From Lentilactobacillus kefiri (GTDB taxonomy: Bacteria; Bacillota; Bacilli; Lactobacillales; Lactobacillaceae), in the NCBI RefSeq assembly GCF_007989105.1, contig NZ_BJVK01000019.1, positions 1-38,050 on the forward strand: DNA of 38,050 bases. Direction: 5' to 3'. Positions 24,892 through 32,314 of this stretch are shown here, one piece after another. The notes under the pieces were generated by a model that saw only the letters and a list, made by a program, of their open reading frames with translations, did not search any database and was not told where the DNA came from. Every line of letters starts with the position of its first letter. Position 1 is the stretch's first letter. The position numbers and the translations under genes were made by a program.

Positions 24892-25218
24892 TTAGACAAA
24901 CTTAACGGCAGTTCCGTAAGCTGCAACGGACTGCATGTCGCCACCAATGGATCCGGAATCAAATCGCATCATGACAACCGCGTCGGCACCCATTTTTTGA
25001 GCGTTTTCTTTCAAACGGTCAACTGAGGTGTTTCTGGCTTCATCCAACATTTTGGTGTAATCCTTGATTTCACCACCGACAATGTTTTTTAAGCCGGCAC
25101 CGATGTTTCTAACCACGTTTTTGGATTGGGTGGTTAAGCCAAAGACTTCACCGATAACTTCGTAGTCTTTTCCGGGAATATGTTCAGTGGTTGTAACAAT
25201 AAAATGATTTTCAGCCAT
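24892..25218 (-). CDS. YbjQ/UPF0145 family protein
   Basis: A 108-residue cytoplasmic protein of the YbjQ (DUF74) family: [19 protein letters not shown] at the N-terminus, then [49 protein letters not shown] and a GTAVKFV end. Family members form pentameric rings and have been called heavy-metal-binding, but no firm function is known. The start at 25218 has TTGGAGGAAT directly ahead; a longer frame to 25254 passes through this site. It lies downstream of nox on the same strand but behind a terminator. Confidence 0.85.
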   Translation of the reverse strand: MAENHFIVTTTEHIPGKDYEVIGEVFGLTTQSKNVVRNIGAGLKNIVGGEIKDYTKMLDEARNTSVDRLKENAQKMGADAVVMMRFDSGSIGGDMQSVAAYGTAVKFV

Positions 25219-25289
25219 AATTGATTCCTCCAATTTGTTTAGTAGATCTGCCATTAGTATATCTTAAATTGTCGATAGAACAACAGATA

Positions 25290-25321
25290 AAAGAAAACCC
25301 GCCGGAAAAAAGTCAGACGGG
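25290..25321 (-). terminator. Terminator of nox
   Basis: Minus strand CCCGTCTGAC and TTCCGGCGGG form a stem with G-T pairs and a mismatch, followed by TTTTCTTTT. Between this and the nox stop codon (25322-25426) no gene or clear signal is seen. Confidence 0.6.
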
Positions 25322-25426
25322 ATGCACTTGTGAGACGCTAATGTGGTTTAGAAAAGATCGTCATCACTATGCAGTAAACATTATAACGTGTGTCAGATGG
25401 ATTTACAAAGAAAAATGTAACCGCTA

Positions 25427-26782
25427 TTACTTGGCAGTTTCAGCTGTCTTTGCTTCCTTTTCCTGAGCAGCTTGTGCCAGGATATTCAGGTAATTGAATG
25501 GTCGATCAAATTGTGGCTGGAACAGCATATCAACCATTGCTAAATCGTCGATTGTGTTGTTGTTTTGGATACATACAGAAAGGGTGTTGGCTGATTGAGA
25601 GACATCGTAGGTGCTTAACAGTGAACCGCCGAGAATTCTGCGTGAATCAGGATCATAAACAAGTGACATTAAGACAGGATCAGTGGTTGGCATGAACTCA
25701 GGACGGTAGTTGTCCTTTACGATCACTTCATGAGCATTCACGTTTTGAGCTTTTGCGGCAGCCATTGTAAGACCGGTTGAAACGATTGTCTTATCGTAAA
25801 GCTTCAAGCCGGATGATGACTGGGTTCCCATGTATTTAACAGTTGGCTTTTCAATGTTTTTACCAACCAGAACCCCTTGACGAACGGCGTTGGTTGCCAG
25901 TGGAATATATGCCAAGCTTCGGGTTGGGTTGTAGTGAACAGCAACACTGTCACCGGCACCGTAAATATCAGGATCGGAAGTTTGCATGTATTCATTGGTA
26001 ATCAAGGCACCGTTTTCAGTCATGGCTAATTTGCCTTTGAATAGGCCGGTGTTAGGACGGAAGCCGACACACATGACAACCAAGTCGGTTTCGTATGATC
26101 CCTTGGTCGTCTTGACGGTCACAGTATCGTCACCGGAAATTTCAGTGACTTGTTGATCTAAACCGAGGGTTACGCCATGGTCAGTGAAGTCTTTTTCAAC
26201 AATGTCCGTAAACTGCTTGTCAAAATATTTACTCATGATGCGGTCGGCACCATCCAGTAAAGTAACTTCATGTCCCTTTGTGTTGTATGCTTCAGCCAAT
26301 TCGGCACCAATGTAGCCGGCACCAACGATTGTAATGCGCTTTTTCTTTGGAGCGGTTTTAAACAATTCCTGGGCATGGTTCCAGTTTTTGCATAGGTAAA
26401 CGTTCTTGTTGTCGATACCTTTGATAGGTGGGATAACTGGCCATGAACCGGTGGTTACGACTAATTTGTCATAAGTGTCTTGGAATTGTTTGTTGCTTTC
26501 AAGATCAGTCACGTCGATTGTTTTTTTAGCTGGGTCAACGTTGGTAACTTCATGCTTCATTTGAACGTTGGCACCTAATTTTTTAAGTTCATCTGGGCTT
26601 GAATAGAACAAGCCTTGTGGATCCTTTACATGTCCCCCGAGATATAAAGCAATTCCACATGAAAGAAACGAAATATTATCATTCTTTTCGTAAACGGTCA
26701 CCTCAGCGTCTGGGTGTTCTGTTAAAATAGTTTTAATAGCAAAGGTTCCTGCGTGGGTACAACCAATAACTGCAACTTTCAT
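25427..26782 (-). CDS. nox: NADH oxidase, probably water-forming
   Basis: A 451-residue FAD enzyme that oxidises NADH with oxygen, giving heterofermenters extra NAD+ and ATP when air is present. It closely follows the lactobacillus enzymes (L. sanfranciscensis, L. brevis) as I recall them: GCTHAGTFA with H10, redox cysteine C42 in FLSCGIALYLGG, VGAGYIGAELAEAY for NADH, GFRPNT, MGTQSSSGLKLY and the AMVDMLFQPQFDRPFNYLNI end. These marks separate it from the NADH peroxidase at 9157-10515, of the same family. Its promoter is flanked by two strong dyads, so it is regulated, but no PerR-like box is present. The C-terminus is Lys/Glu/Ala-rich. Confidence 0.93.
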   Translation of the reverse strand: MKVAVIGCTHAGTFAIKTILTEHPDAEVTVYEKNDNISFLSCGIALYLGGHVKDPQGLFYSSPDELKKLGANVQMKHEVTNVDPAKKTIDVTDLESNKQFQDTYDKLVVTTGSWPVIPPIKGIDNKNVYLCKNWNHAQELFKTAPKKKRITIVGAGYIGAELAEAYNTKGHEVTLLDGADRIMSKYFDKQFTDIVEKDFTDHGVTLGLDQQVTEISGDDTVTVKTTKGSYETDLVVMCVGFRPNTGLFKGKLAMTENGALITNEYMQTSDPDIYGAGDSVAVHYNPTRSLAYIPLATNAVRQGVLVGKNIEKPTVKYMGTQSSSGLKLYDKTIVSTGLTMAAAKAQNVNAHEVIVKDNYRPEFMPTTDPVLMSLVYDPDSRRILGGSLLSTYDVSQSANTLSVCIQNNNTIDDLAMVDMLFQPQFDRPFNYLNILAQAAQEKEAKTAETAK

Positions 26783-26812
26783 ATTAACTTCTCCTTGTTT
26801 TATAAAAGATTC

Positions 26813-26873
26813 ACAAGCATTTGCTTGTACTTACATATTACAAGTTGTGCAAGCGTTGTCAAGCCCTTGACAA
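26813..26873 (-). promoter_or_regulatory. nox promoter with two flanking dyads
   Basis: Minus-strand TTGACA (26862-26857) and TAATAT (26840-26835), 16-base spacer. TTGTCAAG-CC-CTTGACAA (26856-26873) covers the -35 box and ACAAGCA-TT-TGCTTGT (26813-26828) covers the start point; both contain CAAG half-sites. The arrangement suggests a repressor binding both sides of the promoter. The regulator is not identifiable from this. Confidence 0.6.
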
Positions 26874-26939
26874 ACGCATTTTAACTGTATGAGATAACGC
26901 TCACATGGCCAAATTGCCGTCATGTTGGGATTTGCGACG

Positions 26940-26967
26940 TGGACAAAGTAGTTGTGCACAACATAAA
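26940..26967 (+). promoter_or_regulatory. Candidate promoter of the rluA-type gene
   Basis: TGGACA (26940-26945) and CATAAA (26962-26967), 16-base spacer filled in part by the palindrome TTGTGCACAA (26952-26961). Confidence 0.4.
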
Positions 26968-26987
26968 AATATTTTTTGGAGGACATT

Positions 26988-27866
26988 TTGAAATTTTCCT
27001 GGAAAGTAACCAATCACGATCCAAAAACGTTAAAGAAGTTTTTAAATACCAAGGGTATCAGTCACCGGATGTACAAAACCATCAAAACCGGTGGGGGATA
27101 TTTTGCTGTGGGCAGGCATAAGGTGGATGGCGCAGTCAACCTTCAAGACGGCGACCAGGTACAAGTCAGTCTGCCACCTGAAGCCAGTGATCCCAATGTT
27201 GCCGTCAGCGATGGCCCGCTGAACATTATTTATGAGGATGATAATTGGCTGGTGGTCAACAAACAAGCTGGCCTGACGGTTGTACCAGGACCAGCAAACC
27301 GCACCGACACACTGGTTAATCGTGTGAAGGGACGCCTGGTTCAAGAAGGTGCTGAAAATTTAGTTCCCCATATTATTACCCGGTTGGATCGGTTCACCAG
27401 CGGCATTGTCTTGATTGCCAAACACCGACTGGCAAACAGCTTGGCCAACGAGATGTTGGCAGATAAAACCCTTCATAAGAGATACCAGGCTGTGGTGAGT
27501 GGGGATGGCCTCCCGGATCACGATTTGATCGATAAGCCAATTGCTAAAGATCCTGACGGTTATGGACAAATCATTAGTGCGGATGGCAAGCCGGCTCAAA
27601 CGGAGTACACCGTCATGCGTCGCTTAAAAGACCGAACCTTGGTGGATGTCATTCTTCACACCGGCCGGACGCATCAAATCCGGGTTCACTTTGCTTCGAT
27701 TGGCCATCCGCTTCTTGGCGATGAGTTATATCATGGACCGATGAATTTGGGAATTAATCGCCAGGCACTTCACGCCTCGAAACTAGATTTTGAGGATCCA
27801 TTTTCAAACAGGGGGTTAAGCTTCCAATCCCAATTGCCACAAGACATTTCGGCCATTTTAGATTAA
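26988..27866 (+). CDS. RluA-family pseudouridine synthase
   Basis: A 292-residue RNA-modifying enzyme that isomerises uridine to pseudouridine in rRNA or tRNA. The catalytic aspartate is D134 in ITRLDRFTSGIVL; NKQAGLTVVPG and THQIRVHFASIGHPLLGDELY are other family motifs. The N-terminal 65 residues form an S4-like RNA-binding region. The start is a TTG 5 bases after GGAGG; an in-frame TTG 12 bases earlier overlaps that site. Which uridine is modified (RluD-like or other) cannot be told. It stands alone, divergent from nox, and its upstream and downstream flanks both carry the palindrome TTGTGCACAA. Confidence 0.9.
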   Translation: MKFSWKVTNHDPKTLKKFLNTKGISHRMYKTIKTGGGYFAVGRHKVDGAVNLQDGDQVQVSLPPEASDPNVAVSDGPLNIIYEDDNWLVVNKQAGLTVVPGPANRTDTLVNRVKGRLVQEGAENLVPHIITRLDRFTSGIVLIAKHRLANSLANEMLADKTLHKRYQAVVSGDGLPDHDLIDKPIAKDPDGYGQIISADGKPAQTEYTVMRRLKDRTLVDVILHTGRTHQIRVHFASIGHPLLGDELYHGPMNLGINRQALHASKLDFEDPFSNRGLSFQSQLPQDISAILD

Positions 27867-27894
27867 AGAAATACTCATATTGTGCACAAATGAA

Positions 27895-27910
27895 CATTGA
27901 TAGATCAATG
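27895..27910. repeat. Inverted repeat in the rluA-to-small-ORF gap
   Basis: CATTGAT-AG-ATCAATG, 7-bp arms. It lacks a T tail and so is not a clear terminator; it may be an operator or chance. Confidence 0.35.
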
Positions 27911-27967
27911 ATTAGATAACTTATACAAATGATAAATTAGAATTTGATGAAAGCGAGTCCAATTCCG

Positions 27968-27995
27968 TTGTCTTTTCGCTATCTTCTGGTATAGT
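27968..27995 (+). promoter_or_regulatory. Promoter of the 58-residue protein gene
   Basis: TTGTCT (27968-27973) and TATAGT (27990-27995), 16-base spacer, followed by AAGGAGG and the ATG at 28026. Confidence 0.6.
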
Positions 27996-28025
27996 ATGGG
28001 TATCAACTTAAGGAGGAGACTAGAT

Positions 28026-28202
28026 ATGTCTACCAATGGTGAATCGGATCAGACGATTCAAAAAATTATTGCTGAGATGGAAACTAATTTGTCTGTATTA
28101 TCATGGATGAAGGGCGCAGAAGAAGACGAGGAGACTAAAGAGCATATTCGTGCTTTAAAGGCTGCTTTGTTGAAAGCAAAATCAGATTTAATTAAGGCAT
28201 AA
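28026..28202 (+). CDS. Small helical protein of unknown function (58 residues)
   Basis: An acidic, cysteine-free protein predicted to be mostly helix (residues 8-58) with heptad-like spacing of hydrophobic residues. I do not recognise it. It is supported as a real gene by its own promoter, a perfect AAGGAGG site 7 bases before the ATG and a terminator right behind it. It forms a single-gene unit. No function is proposed. Confidence 0.7.
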   Translation: MSTNGESDQTIQKIIAEMETNLSVLSWMKGAEEDEETKEHIRALKAALLKAKSDLIKA

Positions 28203-28258
28203 TGTTATAAGCTTTGGTTAGGCTCTAGTTTTAACGACTACTAAATGATTTTAAACGA

Positions 28259-28297
28259 GTATCTTACTGATATAATAATCGGTGAGATACTTTTTTT
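28259..28297 (+). terminator. Terminator of the 58-residue protein gene
   Basis: GTATCTTAC pairs with GTGAGATAC (one G-T), followed by seven Ts. Confidence 0.8.
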
Positions 28298-28356
28298 GAT
28301 TTGGAAAAAGATAATTTAAAATAAGTACAATAAAAACTTTGGGGAGGACTGAAACG

Positions 28357-29148
28357 ATGCCAGAAGCCAAAACAGCAATCTGTTTTATCGATCATCGGGA
28401 ACATATGCAAATTGACGGCCGCTATCTTAGGGACTTGGAGCCTGCAACAAGAAATTTGATTAAGGGTGATTTTCCGACCGCGAAGGTCACTGACTTTATT
28501 TGTGATCATGATTTATTAAAGTACCAATTAATGAGAGTTGATGGAATGGTTAATTCCGATGTTAAGCAGACTAAGAAGATTAACCGCCGATTAACCAAGG
28601 CGATGCAAAGTGATGATTATGATATCGTCGATGTGAATGAAAACCTGGCCAAGAGTTTAACGTTTGGTCAACGAGTCTCCGATGCCGTTGCCCGTTTTGG
28701 TGGTAGTTGGGGATTCATCGGCGTCTTCGTATTTGTCTTGGTTGCCTGGATGTTTATTAACACGATTCACTTTTTGGGGATGAACTTTGACCCCTATCCA
28801 TTTATTTTGCTAAACCTGGCATTGAGTTGTATTGCCGCGGTTCAAGCACCCATCATTATGATGAGTCAAAACCGGGCTGCCGATCGTGACCGGATGAGTT
28901 CTGAAAACGACTATCATGTTAACCAGAAATCTGAACATGAGTTGCGAATCTTACATGCCAAGTTGGATAATCTCGCGCAAAACCAATTGCCACACTCATT
29001 GGAAATTCAAAAATTGGAAATTGAGATTCTTGGCCAAATCCGCACGGAACTTGATATGATTCAACGCAACCAATTGGGAAATCCGAAAAGTAATTTAAAT
29101 GAAAATGATCAGCAGGATAATGAAAACAGTTCTGAAAATCATGACTAG
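28357..29148 (+). CDS. DUF1003 membrane protein
   Basis: A 263-residue protein of the DUF1003 family. A soluble N-terminal part (about 1-110) precedes two membrane helices (about 118-140 and 150-172); the family signature is DPYPFILLNLALSCIAAVQAPIIMMSQNRAADRDR, split around the second helix (about 146-180). A charged helical region follows and the last 25 residues are Asn/Asp/Glu-rich. The start at 28357 has GGGGAGGA upstream at good distance. A promoter may be TGGAAA (28302) with TACAAT (28326-28331). Function of the family is unknown; it is often seen with stress and magnesium-related genes, which I cannot confirm here. Confidence 0.82.
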   Translation: MPEAKTAICFIDHREHMQIDGRYLRDLEPATRNLIKGDFPTAKVTDFICDHDLLKYQLMRVDGMVNSDVKQTKKINRRLTKAMQSDDYDIVDVNENLAKSLTFGQRVSDAVARFGGSWGFIGVFVFVLVAWMFINTIHFLGMNFDPYPFILLNLALSCIAAVQAPIIMMSQNRAADRDRMSSENDYHVNQKSEHELRILHAKLDNLAQNQLPHSLEIQKLEIEILGQIRTELDMIQRNQLGNPKSNLNENDQQDNENSSENHD

Positions 29149-29162
29149 CTGAGCGGTTAATT

Positions 29163-29191
29163 TTGACATCAAATGAAAACTTCAGTAATAT
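29163..29191 (+). promoter_or_regulatory. Promoter of the GNAT gene
   Basis: TTGACA (29163-29168) and TAATAT (29186-29191) with a 17-base spacer, close to the ideal sigma-A promoter. Confidence 0.75.
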
Positions 29192-29236
29192 ATGACTTAA
29201 CACACTAAAGATTGTTCATTTATTAGGAGGATTTCT

Positions 29237-29827
29237 TTGATAACCGTTAGAGAAGCACAGCAGGATGACGCCGGCCAGATAGCCCCGTTGATTGATATTA
29301 TTTTTGATGAAATGGAACTTGATGAATTAGAAGACGTTCCCGAACCTGGATTAGACAAGGTCATCACGAAGGCTTACCAGACAGACACGTATCTGTCCAG
29401 TAAGGCATCTACCGTGGTGGCCGAGGCCAATGGCCAAGTTGTTGGGGTTGTGTTTGGATATCCCAGCGAAAACGAGGACGATATCAACAAGGTTCTGATT
29501 AATTTATCGAAAAAGAGTGCTGATTTTAAAGAGCCATATATTCCTGATTCCGAAACCAATACCGATGAATGGTATTTGGATTCGATTGCCGTTGATCCTA
29601 ATTGGCAGGGTCACGGAATTGGCAGCAAGTTATTGGCTGCTGTTCCAAGAATGGCATTGAATGACGGAAAATCAGTGATCGGCTTAAACGTTGATTTCGA
29701 AAATCCTGACGCAAAGAAATTATATGAACGCAAAGGTTTCAAAACTGTTGGAACCCAGATGATTGGGGACCATATGTATGATCATATGCAAAAGGCTGCC
29801 AAACAGCATAGCCTTTTATACGTATAA
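29237..29827 (+). CDS. GNAT-family N-acetyltransferase
   Basis: A 196-residue acetyltransferase. The acetyl-CoA pyrophosphate loop is seen in SIAVDPNWQGHGIGSKLL (about residues 117-134), followed by the NPDAKKLYERKGFK motif at the last strand. An acidic insert (about 20-40 and 85-105) lies in the substrate side. It starts with TTG, 6 bases after AGGAGG. It has its own strong promoter and terminator. The substrate is unknown; RimI-like or small-molecule acetylation are both possible. Confidence 0.85.
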   Translation: MITVREAQQDDAGQIAPLIDIIFDEMELDELEDVPEPGLDKVITKAYQTDTYLSSKASTVVAEANGQVVGVVFGYPSENEDDINKVLINLSKKSADFKEPYIPDSETNTDEWYLDSIAVDPNWQGHGIGSKLLAAVPRMALNDGKSVIGLNVDFENPDAKKLYERKGFKTVGTQMIGDHMYDHMQKAAKQHSLLYV

Positions 29828-29833
29828 GAATCC

Positions 29834-29868
29834 GAAGAGCTGGCATTTTAATGCCAGCTCTTTTTTGT
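29834..29868 (+). terminator. Terminator of the GNAT gene
   Basis: GAAGAGCTGGCATT pairs with AATGCCAGCTCTTT, followed by further Ts. The T run abuts the upstream XRE operator half. Confidence 0.85.
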
Positions 29869-29929
29869 CATATATAGTTGACATCATTTGGCAGGAGTTT
29901 TATATTATTAATGACATATATATGTGACA
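29866..29929 (+). promoter_or_regulatory. XRE-cassette promoter flanked by 18-bp direct repeats
   Basis: TTGACA (29878-29883) and TATATT (29901-29906), 17-base spacer. TGTCATATATAGTTGACA (29866-29883) and TGACATATATATGTGACA (29912-29929) agree at 15 of 18 positions, in the same orientation, 46 bases apart; the second contains the perfect palindrome ACATATATATGT. One repeat covers the -35 box and one lies just past the start point. Autoregulation by the XRE protein is the likely reading. Confidence 0.7.
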
Positions 29930-29953
29930 CAAAATCAAAGGAGGCCAACTAAT

Positions 29954-30154
29954 GTGAACAGAGTCAGGGAATTTCGAAAGAATCGGGGGCTCTCCCAGTT
30001 TACTTTGGCTGAGAAGATCGGCGTTGCCAGACAGACCATTAATTTGATCGAGAATGGCAAGTATAATCCCTCCCTCAAGCTGTGTATTAGTTTGGCTGAG
30101 GAATTGGGAACAGACTTGAATACACTATTTTGGAAGGTGGATGACACTCAATGA
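29954..30154 (+). CDS. XRE-family HTH regulator (small, Cro/CI type)
   Basis: A 66-residue protein that is nearly all one helix-turn-helix domain: VREFRKNRGLSQFTLAEKIG, then VARQTINLIENGKYNPSLKL and ISLAEELGTDLNTLFW. It has no sensor domain. The start is GTG with AAAGGAGG about 7 bases upstream; the ATG two bases earlier runs into a stop. It belongs to the YozG/PlcR-N-like group often placed before membrane proteins. Its stop overlaps the DUF3278 start (ATGA), so both are made from one message; it presumably represses its own promoter. Confidence 0.88.
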   Translation: MNRVREFRKNRGLSQFTLAEKIGVARQTINLIENGKYNPSLKLCISLAEELGTDLNTLFWKVDDTQ

Positions 30155-30648
30155 AAGAAAGCATTTTGATTAAGATCATGCGTTACTTCTTCAGCATTCG
30201 GGGTGTTCTGGATGAGCATAACATCAGGGAAGTTAACAAGGTGGCAACCAGCGCATTCATGTATTTATGGATTTATACAGGACTCGCTAATGCAGCTTTG
30301 CTCATGGTTTCTGAGCAGTATTTGACACACTCCACTTTAATTGGGTTTCTGTTTGTTAATCTGATCATTGCTTTTGGTGGTGTGAGCCTTTACGTGACGC
30401 GAAAAGTTTCAAAACTGAAATTGAATTACCGAGAGGTTTCAGTTAATGAATATCCCAAGGCTGTTCATCAAGCAGTCATTCATGGGGCATGGTTTGGAGT
30501 TATTTATGGGATGTTTAGCTATTTTATGCTGGCTAGATTTGATGGGCCTTTTTCACTCTTCTCAATTTTGGCTACCCTGGTTGTCATCGTAATCGGTTGG
30601 ACGTCGGATACTCAAAAAGAAATTGGTCATATTGTTAAAGTCGAATAA
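30151..30648 (+). CDS. DUF3278 membrane protein (first copy)
   Basis: A 165-residue protein with four membrane segments (about 32-52, 61-80, 108-128, 134-150) after a short amphipathic start, MRYFFSIRGVLDEHNIREVNKVATSAF. This matches what I recall of DUF3278, a lactobacillus family coded next to small XRE regulators. Function is unknown. Translation is coupled to the XRE gene by a 4-base overlap. The protein downstream is a paralogue with the same opening motif (RFGIHGPLDEYKRTEIGRIATNAY), so the two may form a complex. Confidence 0.72.
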   Translation: MKESILIKIMRYFFSIRGVLDEHNIREVNKVATSAFMYLWIYTGLANAALLMVSEQYLTHSTLIGFLFVNLIIAFGGVSLYVTRKVSKLKLNYREVSVNEYPKAVHQAVIHGAWFGVIYGMFSYFMLARFDGPFSLFSILATLVVIVIGWTSDTQKEIGHIVKVE

Positions 30649-30671
30649 AGAATTGAAAAGGTGGGTCATTC

Positions 30672-31205
30672 ATGAAAGTTAAAGAAAGCGTTGGAACGAA
30701 AATTATTAAACACCGGTTTGGCATTCACGGACCACTGGATGAATACAAGCGGACGGAAATTGGTCGGATTGCGACTAATGCCTATATGATTTTGGCTGGG
30801 TATATGCTGCTTTCCAGTATTGCAGCAGCGCTGGTTGCGAATAGTAACCCTGGAAAAGCATTAGTATGGCTCATAATGGGCAATGTAGTGATGGTTGGAT
30901 TTGTGATTAATATTTATTTATTGATCGCCACAAATCGGGCTCACATTGTTGATAAAGAGATTCGCGCAAGTAGTCGAAAGCAAGCAATTAAAAAAGCATT
31001 CATCAGAGGAATTGAACTAGGAATCTATGTTGGGATCTACATGTTTTTTGTGAAAATTGTTCTGGATTGGTTTTTTGATGGAACAAATCCAGTTCAAAAC
31101 ATGCAGAGTGCAAATACAATATGGAAAGGTGTCGAATCTGGCTTGCTCTTTGGCATCTTAGCGTGTGCTTATGATATTTTTACCACTAAAGTTTATAAAG
31201 AATAA
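30672..31205 (+). CDS. DUF3278 membrane protein (second copy)
   Basis: A 177-residue paralogue of the previous protein: the FGIHGPLDEYKRTEIGRIATNAY opening, then four membrane segments (about 36-56, 63-83, 113-132, 153-170). It starts 24 bases after the first copy with AAAGGTGG ahead of the ATG. It has an extra linker with NPVQNMQSANTIW before the last helix. Same operon as the XRE regulator. The role could be in envelope stress or peptide immunity, but this is only a guess from the regulator-plus-small-membrane-protein layout. Confidence 0.72.
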   Translation: MKVKESVGTKIIKHRFGIHGPLDEYKRTEIGRIATNAYMILAGYMLLSSIAAALVANSNPGKALVWLIMGNVVMVGFVINIYLLIATNRAHIVDKEIRASSRKQAIKKAFIRGIELGIYVGIYMFFVKIVLDWFFDGTNPVQNMQSANTIWKGVESGLLFGILACAYDIFTTKVYKE

Positions 31206-31315
31206 CAGGGATTTTTTAAACGGCATCGCAGTCCGACTTGCACAAATCCGGCAGGACAAGTAAGATTGTTTTTGCATGATTTTCTCGAAATTAATTCTGC
31301 AAAAAGGGGATTCAT

Positions 31316-31711
31316 ATGGAAGACAATATTAAGCTTGGCAATCCGGTATTTGATAAGATGATGTTTGTGCTGGATAAACCAGTTAACGAAAAGAATCACC
31401 GGGACTATCGTTTTGATAACGAAGAACTGGTTGAAATCAGTGATGGAATTTGGGCAATGCCAGCCTACATGAAAGACGATGATGATTTCAGTATGTTCTT
31501 CATCATTACTGAAATTGATGACGGCAACACCGTGTTGGCATTTTCTACCGGCGAGAAGAAGGGTGAACAATTTTCTTTGAGTAACCCGATTATTACCGGT
31601 GAGGCTCTTAACATGCTGGTCAAGCACGACAAGAACCGGGCAGCCTCAATCCTGCATTTCCTGGATCAAATTTCAAAGGCCGATGAAGGTAATTGGCGGA
31701 TGGTTGAATAA
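31316..31711 (+). CDS. Acidic cytoplasmic protein of unknown function (131 residues)
   Basis: I do not recognise this protein. It is acidic, without signal peptide or membrane segment or cysteine, and seems alpha/beta: strands around FSMFFIITEI and NTVLAFSTG, helices at the C-terminus (ALNMLVKHDKNRAASILHFLDQI). AAAAGGGG precedes the ATG by about 7 bases. It starts 110 bases after the DUF3278 cassette; no good terminator separates them, so read-through is possible. A long reverse-strand open frame over it lacks a ribosome site and is not credible. Confidence 0.65.
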   Translation: MEDNIKLGNPVFDKMMFVLDKPVNEKNHRDYRFDNEELVEISDGIWAMPAYMKDDDDFSMFFIITEIDDGNTVLAFSTGEKKGEQFSLSNPIITGEALNMLVKHDKNRAASILHFLDQISKADEGNWRMVE

Positions 31712-31786
31712 TAGCGGTTGCTTTTTTGAACTGAGCTGTTAAACTAACATTTGATTTAAATTTAATGACTATTCAGGAGCAGAACT

Positions 31787-32008
31787 ATGAAATTAACGTT
31801 GAATGAAACGGCCGCCAAATTTAATGTCAGTCCCACCGAGATTGACGCATACGTTCAGAACGGTTTGGTACCAAGCAGGACTGTTGGAACGATTGTGGCT
31901 GATTTTGATGAAACTGATATGTATTGGGTGGACATGGTTCACTGTTTTATCGAAAATGGTTCATCAATTGACGATGTTAAACAGCTGATTAAACATTGTA
32001 AGATATAG
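31787..32008 (+). CDS. Small MerR-like HTH protein (73 residues)
   Basis: A 73-residue protein with MerR-type helix-turn-helix features: LTLNETAAKFNVSPTEIDAYVQNGLVPSR at the N-terminus, an acidic wing-like stretch (VADFDETDMYWV), and a helix GSSIDDVKQLIKHC. It stops where MerR proteins begin their dimerization helix, so it is either a stand-alone DNA-binding domain or a truncated one. The low basic content argues for protein interaction rather than strong DNA binding. AGGAG lies about 9 bases ahead of the ATG. Promoter and partner not seen. Confidence 0.65.
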   Translation: MKLTLNETAAKFNVSPTEIDAYVQNGLVPSRTVGTIVADFDETDMYWVDMVHCFIENGSSIDDVKQLIKHCKI

Positions 32009-32156
32009 TACAAAGTTATTGTTAAACAAAGAATTGAATGATATTCTAAACACGAGGGGTATTGGCGCTCTTTAAGTAATTAATTAGATGATCGTTTGTA
32101 TAACTGTTAGATTGCACAAGTAATATGACAAAAGAGTTCCAACGTGCGAATAAAAG

Positions 32157-32281
32157 CACTTTGAGTATTCGGTTATAAACCGGATCAGTATTCGAGTATG
32201 AACGAAGTGATATTTGATTAAAACCATAGAGTCGCCGATTCCCCTTAGGAAAGGTCAGTGCAATTGCGCTGGCCTTTTTCC
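32157..32281 (+). ncRNA. Possible structured small RNA
   Basis: CACTTTG (near 32159) can pair with CGAAGTG (near 32208; 7 bp, one G-U), enclosing the hairpins TTCGGTT-ATA-AACCGGA and TTCG-AGTATGAA-CGAA as alternatives, in the form of a small junction. A terminator hairpin follows (GGTCAGTGC/GCGCTGGCC with a T run, 32248-32281). No confident promoter was found upstream, so this may be a leader remnant or a processed RNA. Confidence 0.3.
32248..32281 (+). terminator. Terminator in the non-coding stretch
   Basis: AAAGGTCAGTGC and GCGCTGGCCTTT pair with two G-T pairs around AATT, followed by TTC. It does not follow any gene closely (240 bases after the last stop), which is why an RNA gene is suspected. 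Confidence 0.7.
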
Positions 32282-32314
32282 TTTGGCAAAATTTGGATTA
32301 ATTGAGTTAAACCT

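Noticed and set aside
26952-26961. TTGTGCACAA as a DnaA box or origin element
   Set aside because: It differs from TTATCCACA at two positions, and no cluster of boxes, AT-rich unwinding region or replication gene is near.
31193-31627. A 144-codon open frame on the minus strand over the unknown acidic protein
   Set aside because: It lacks a ribosome site and promoter, has an irregular composition, and overlaps a plus-strand gene with a good ribosome site.
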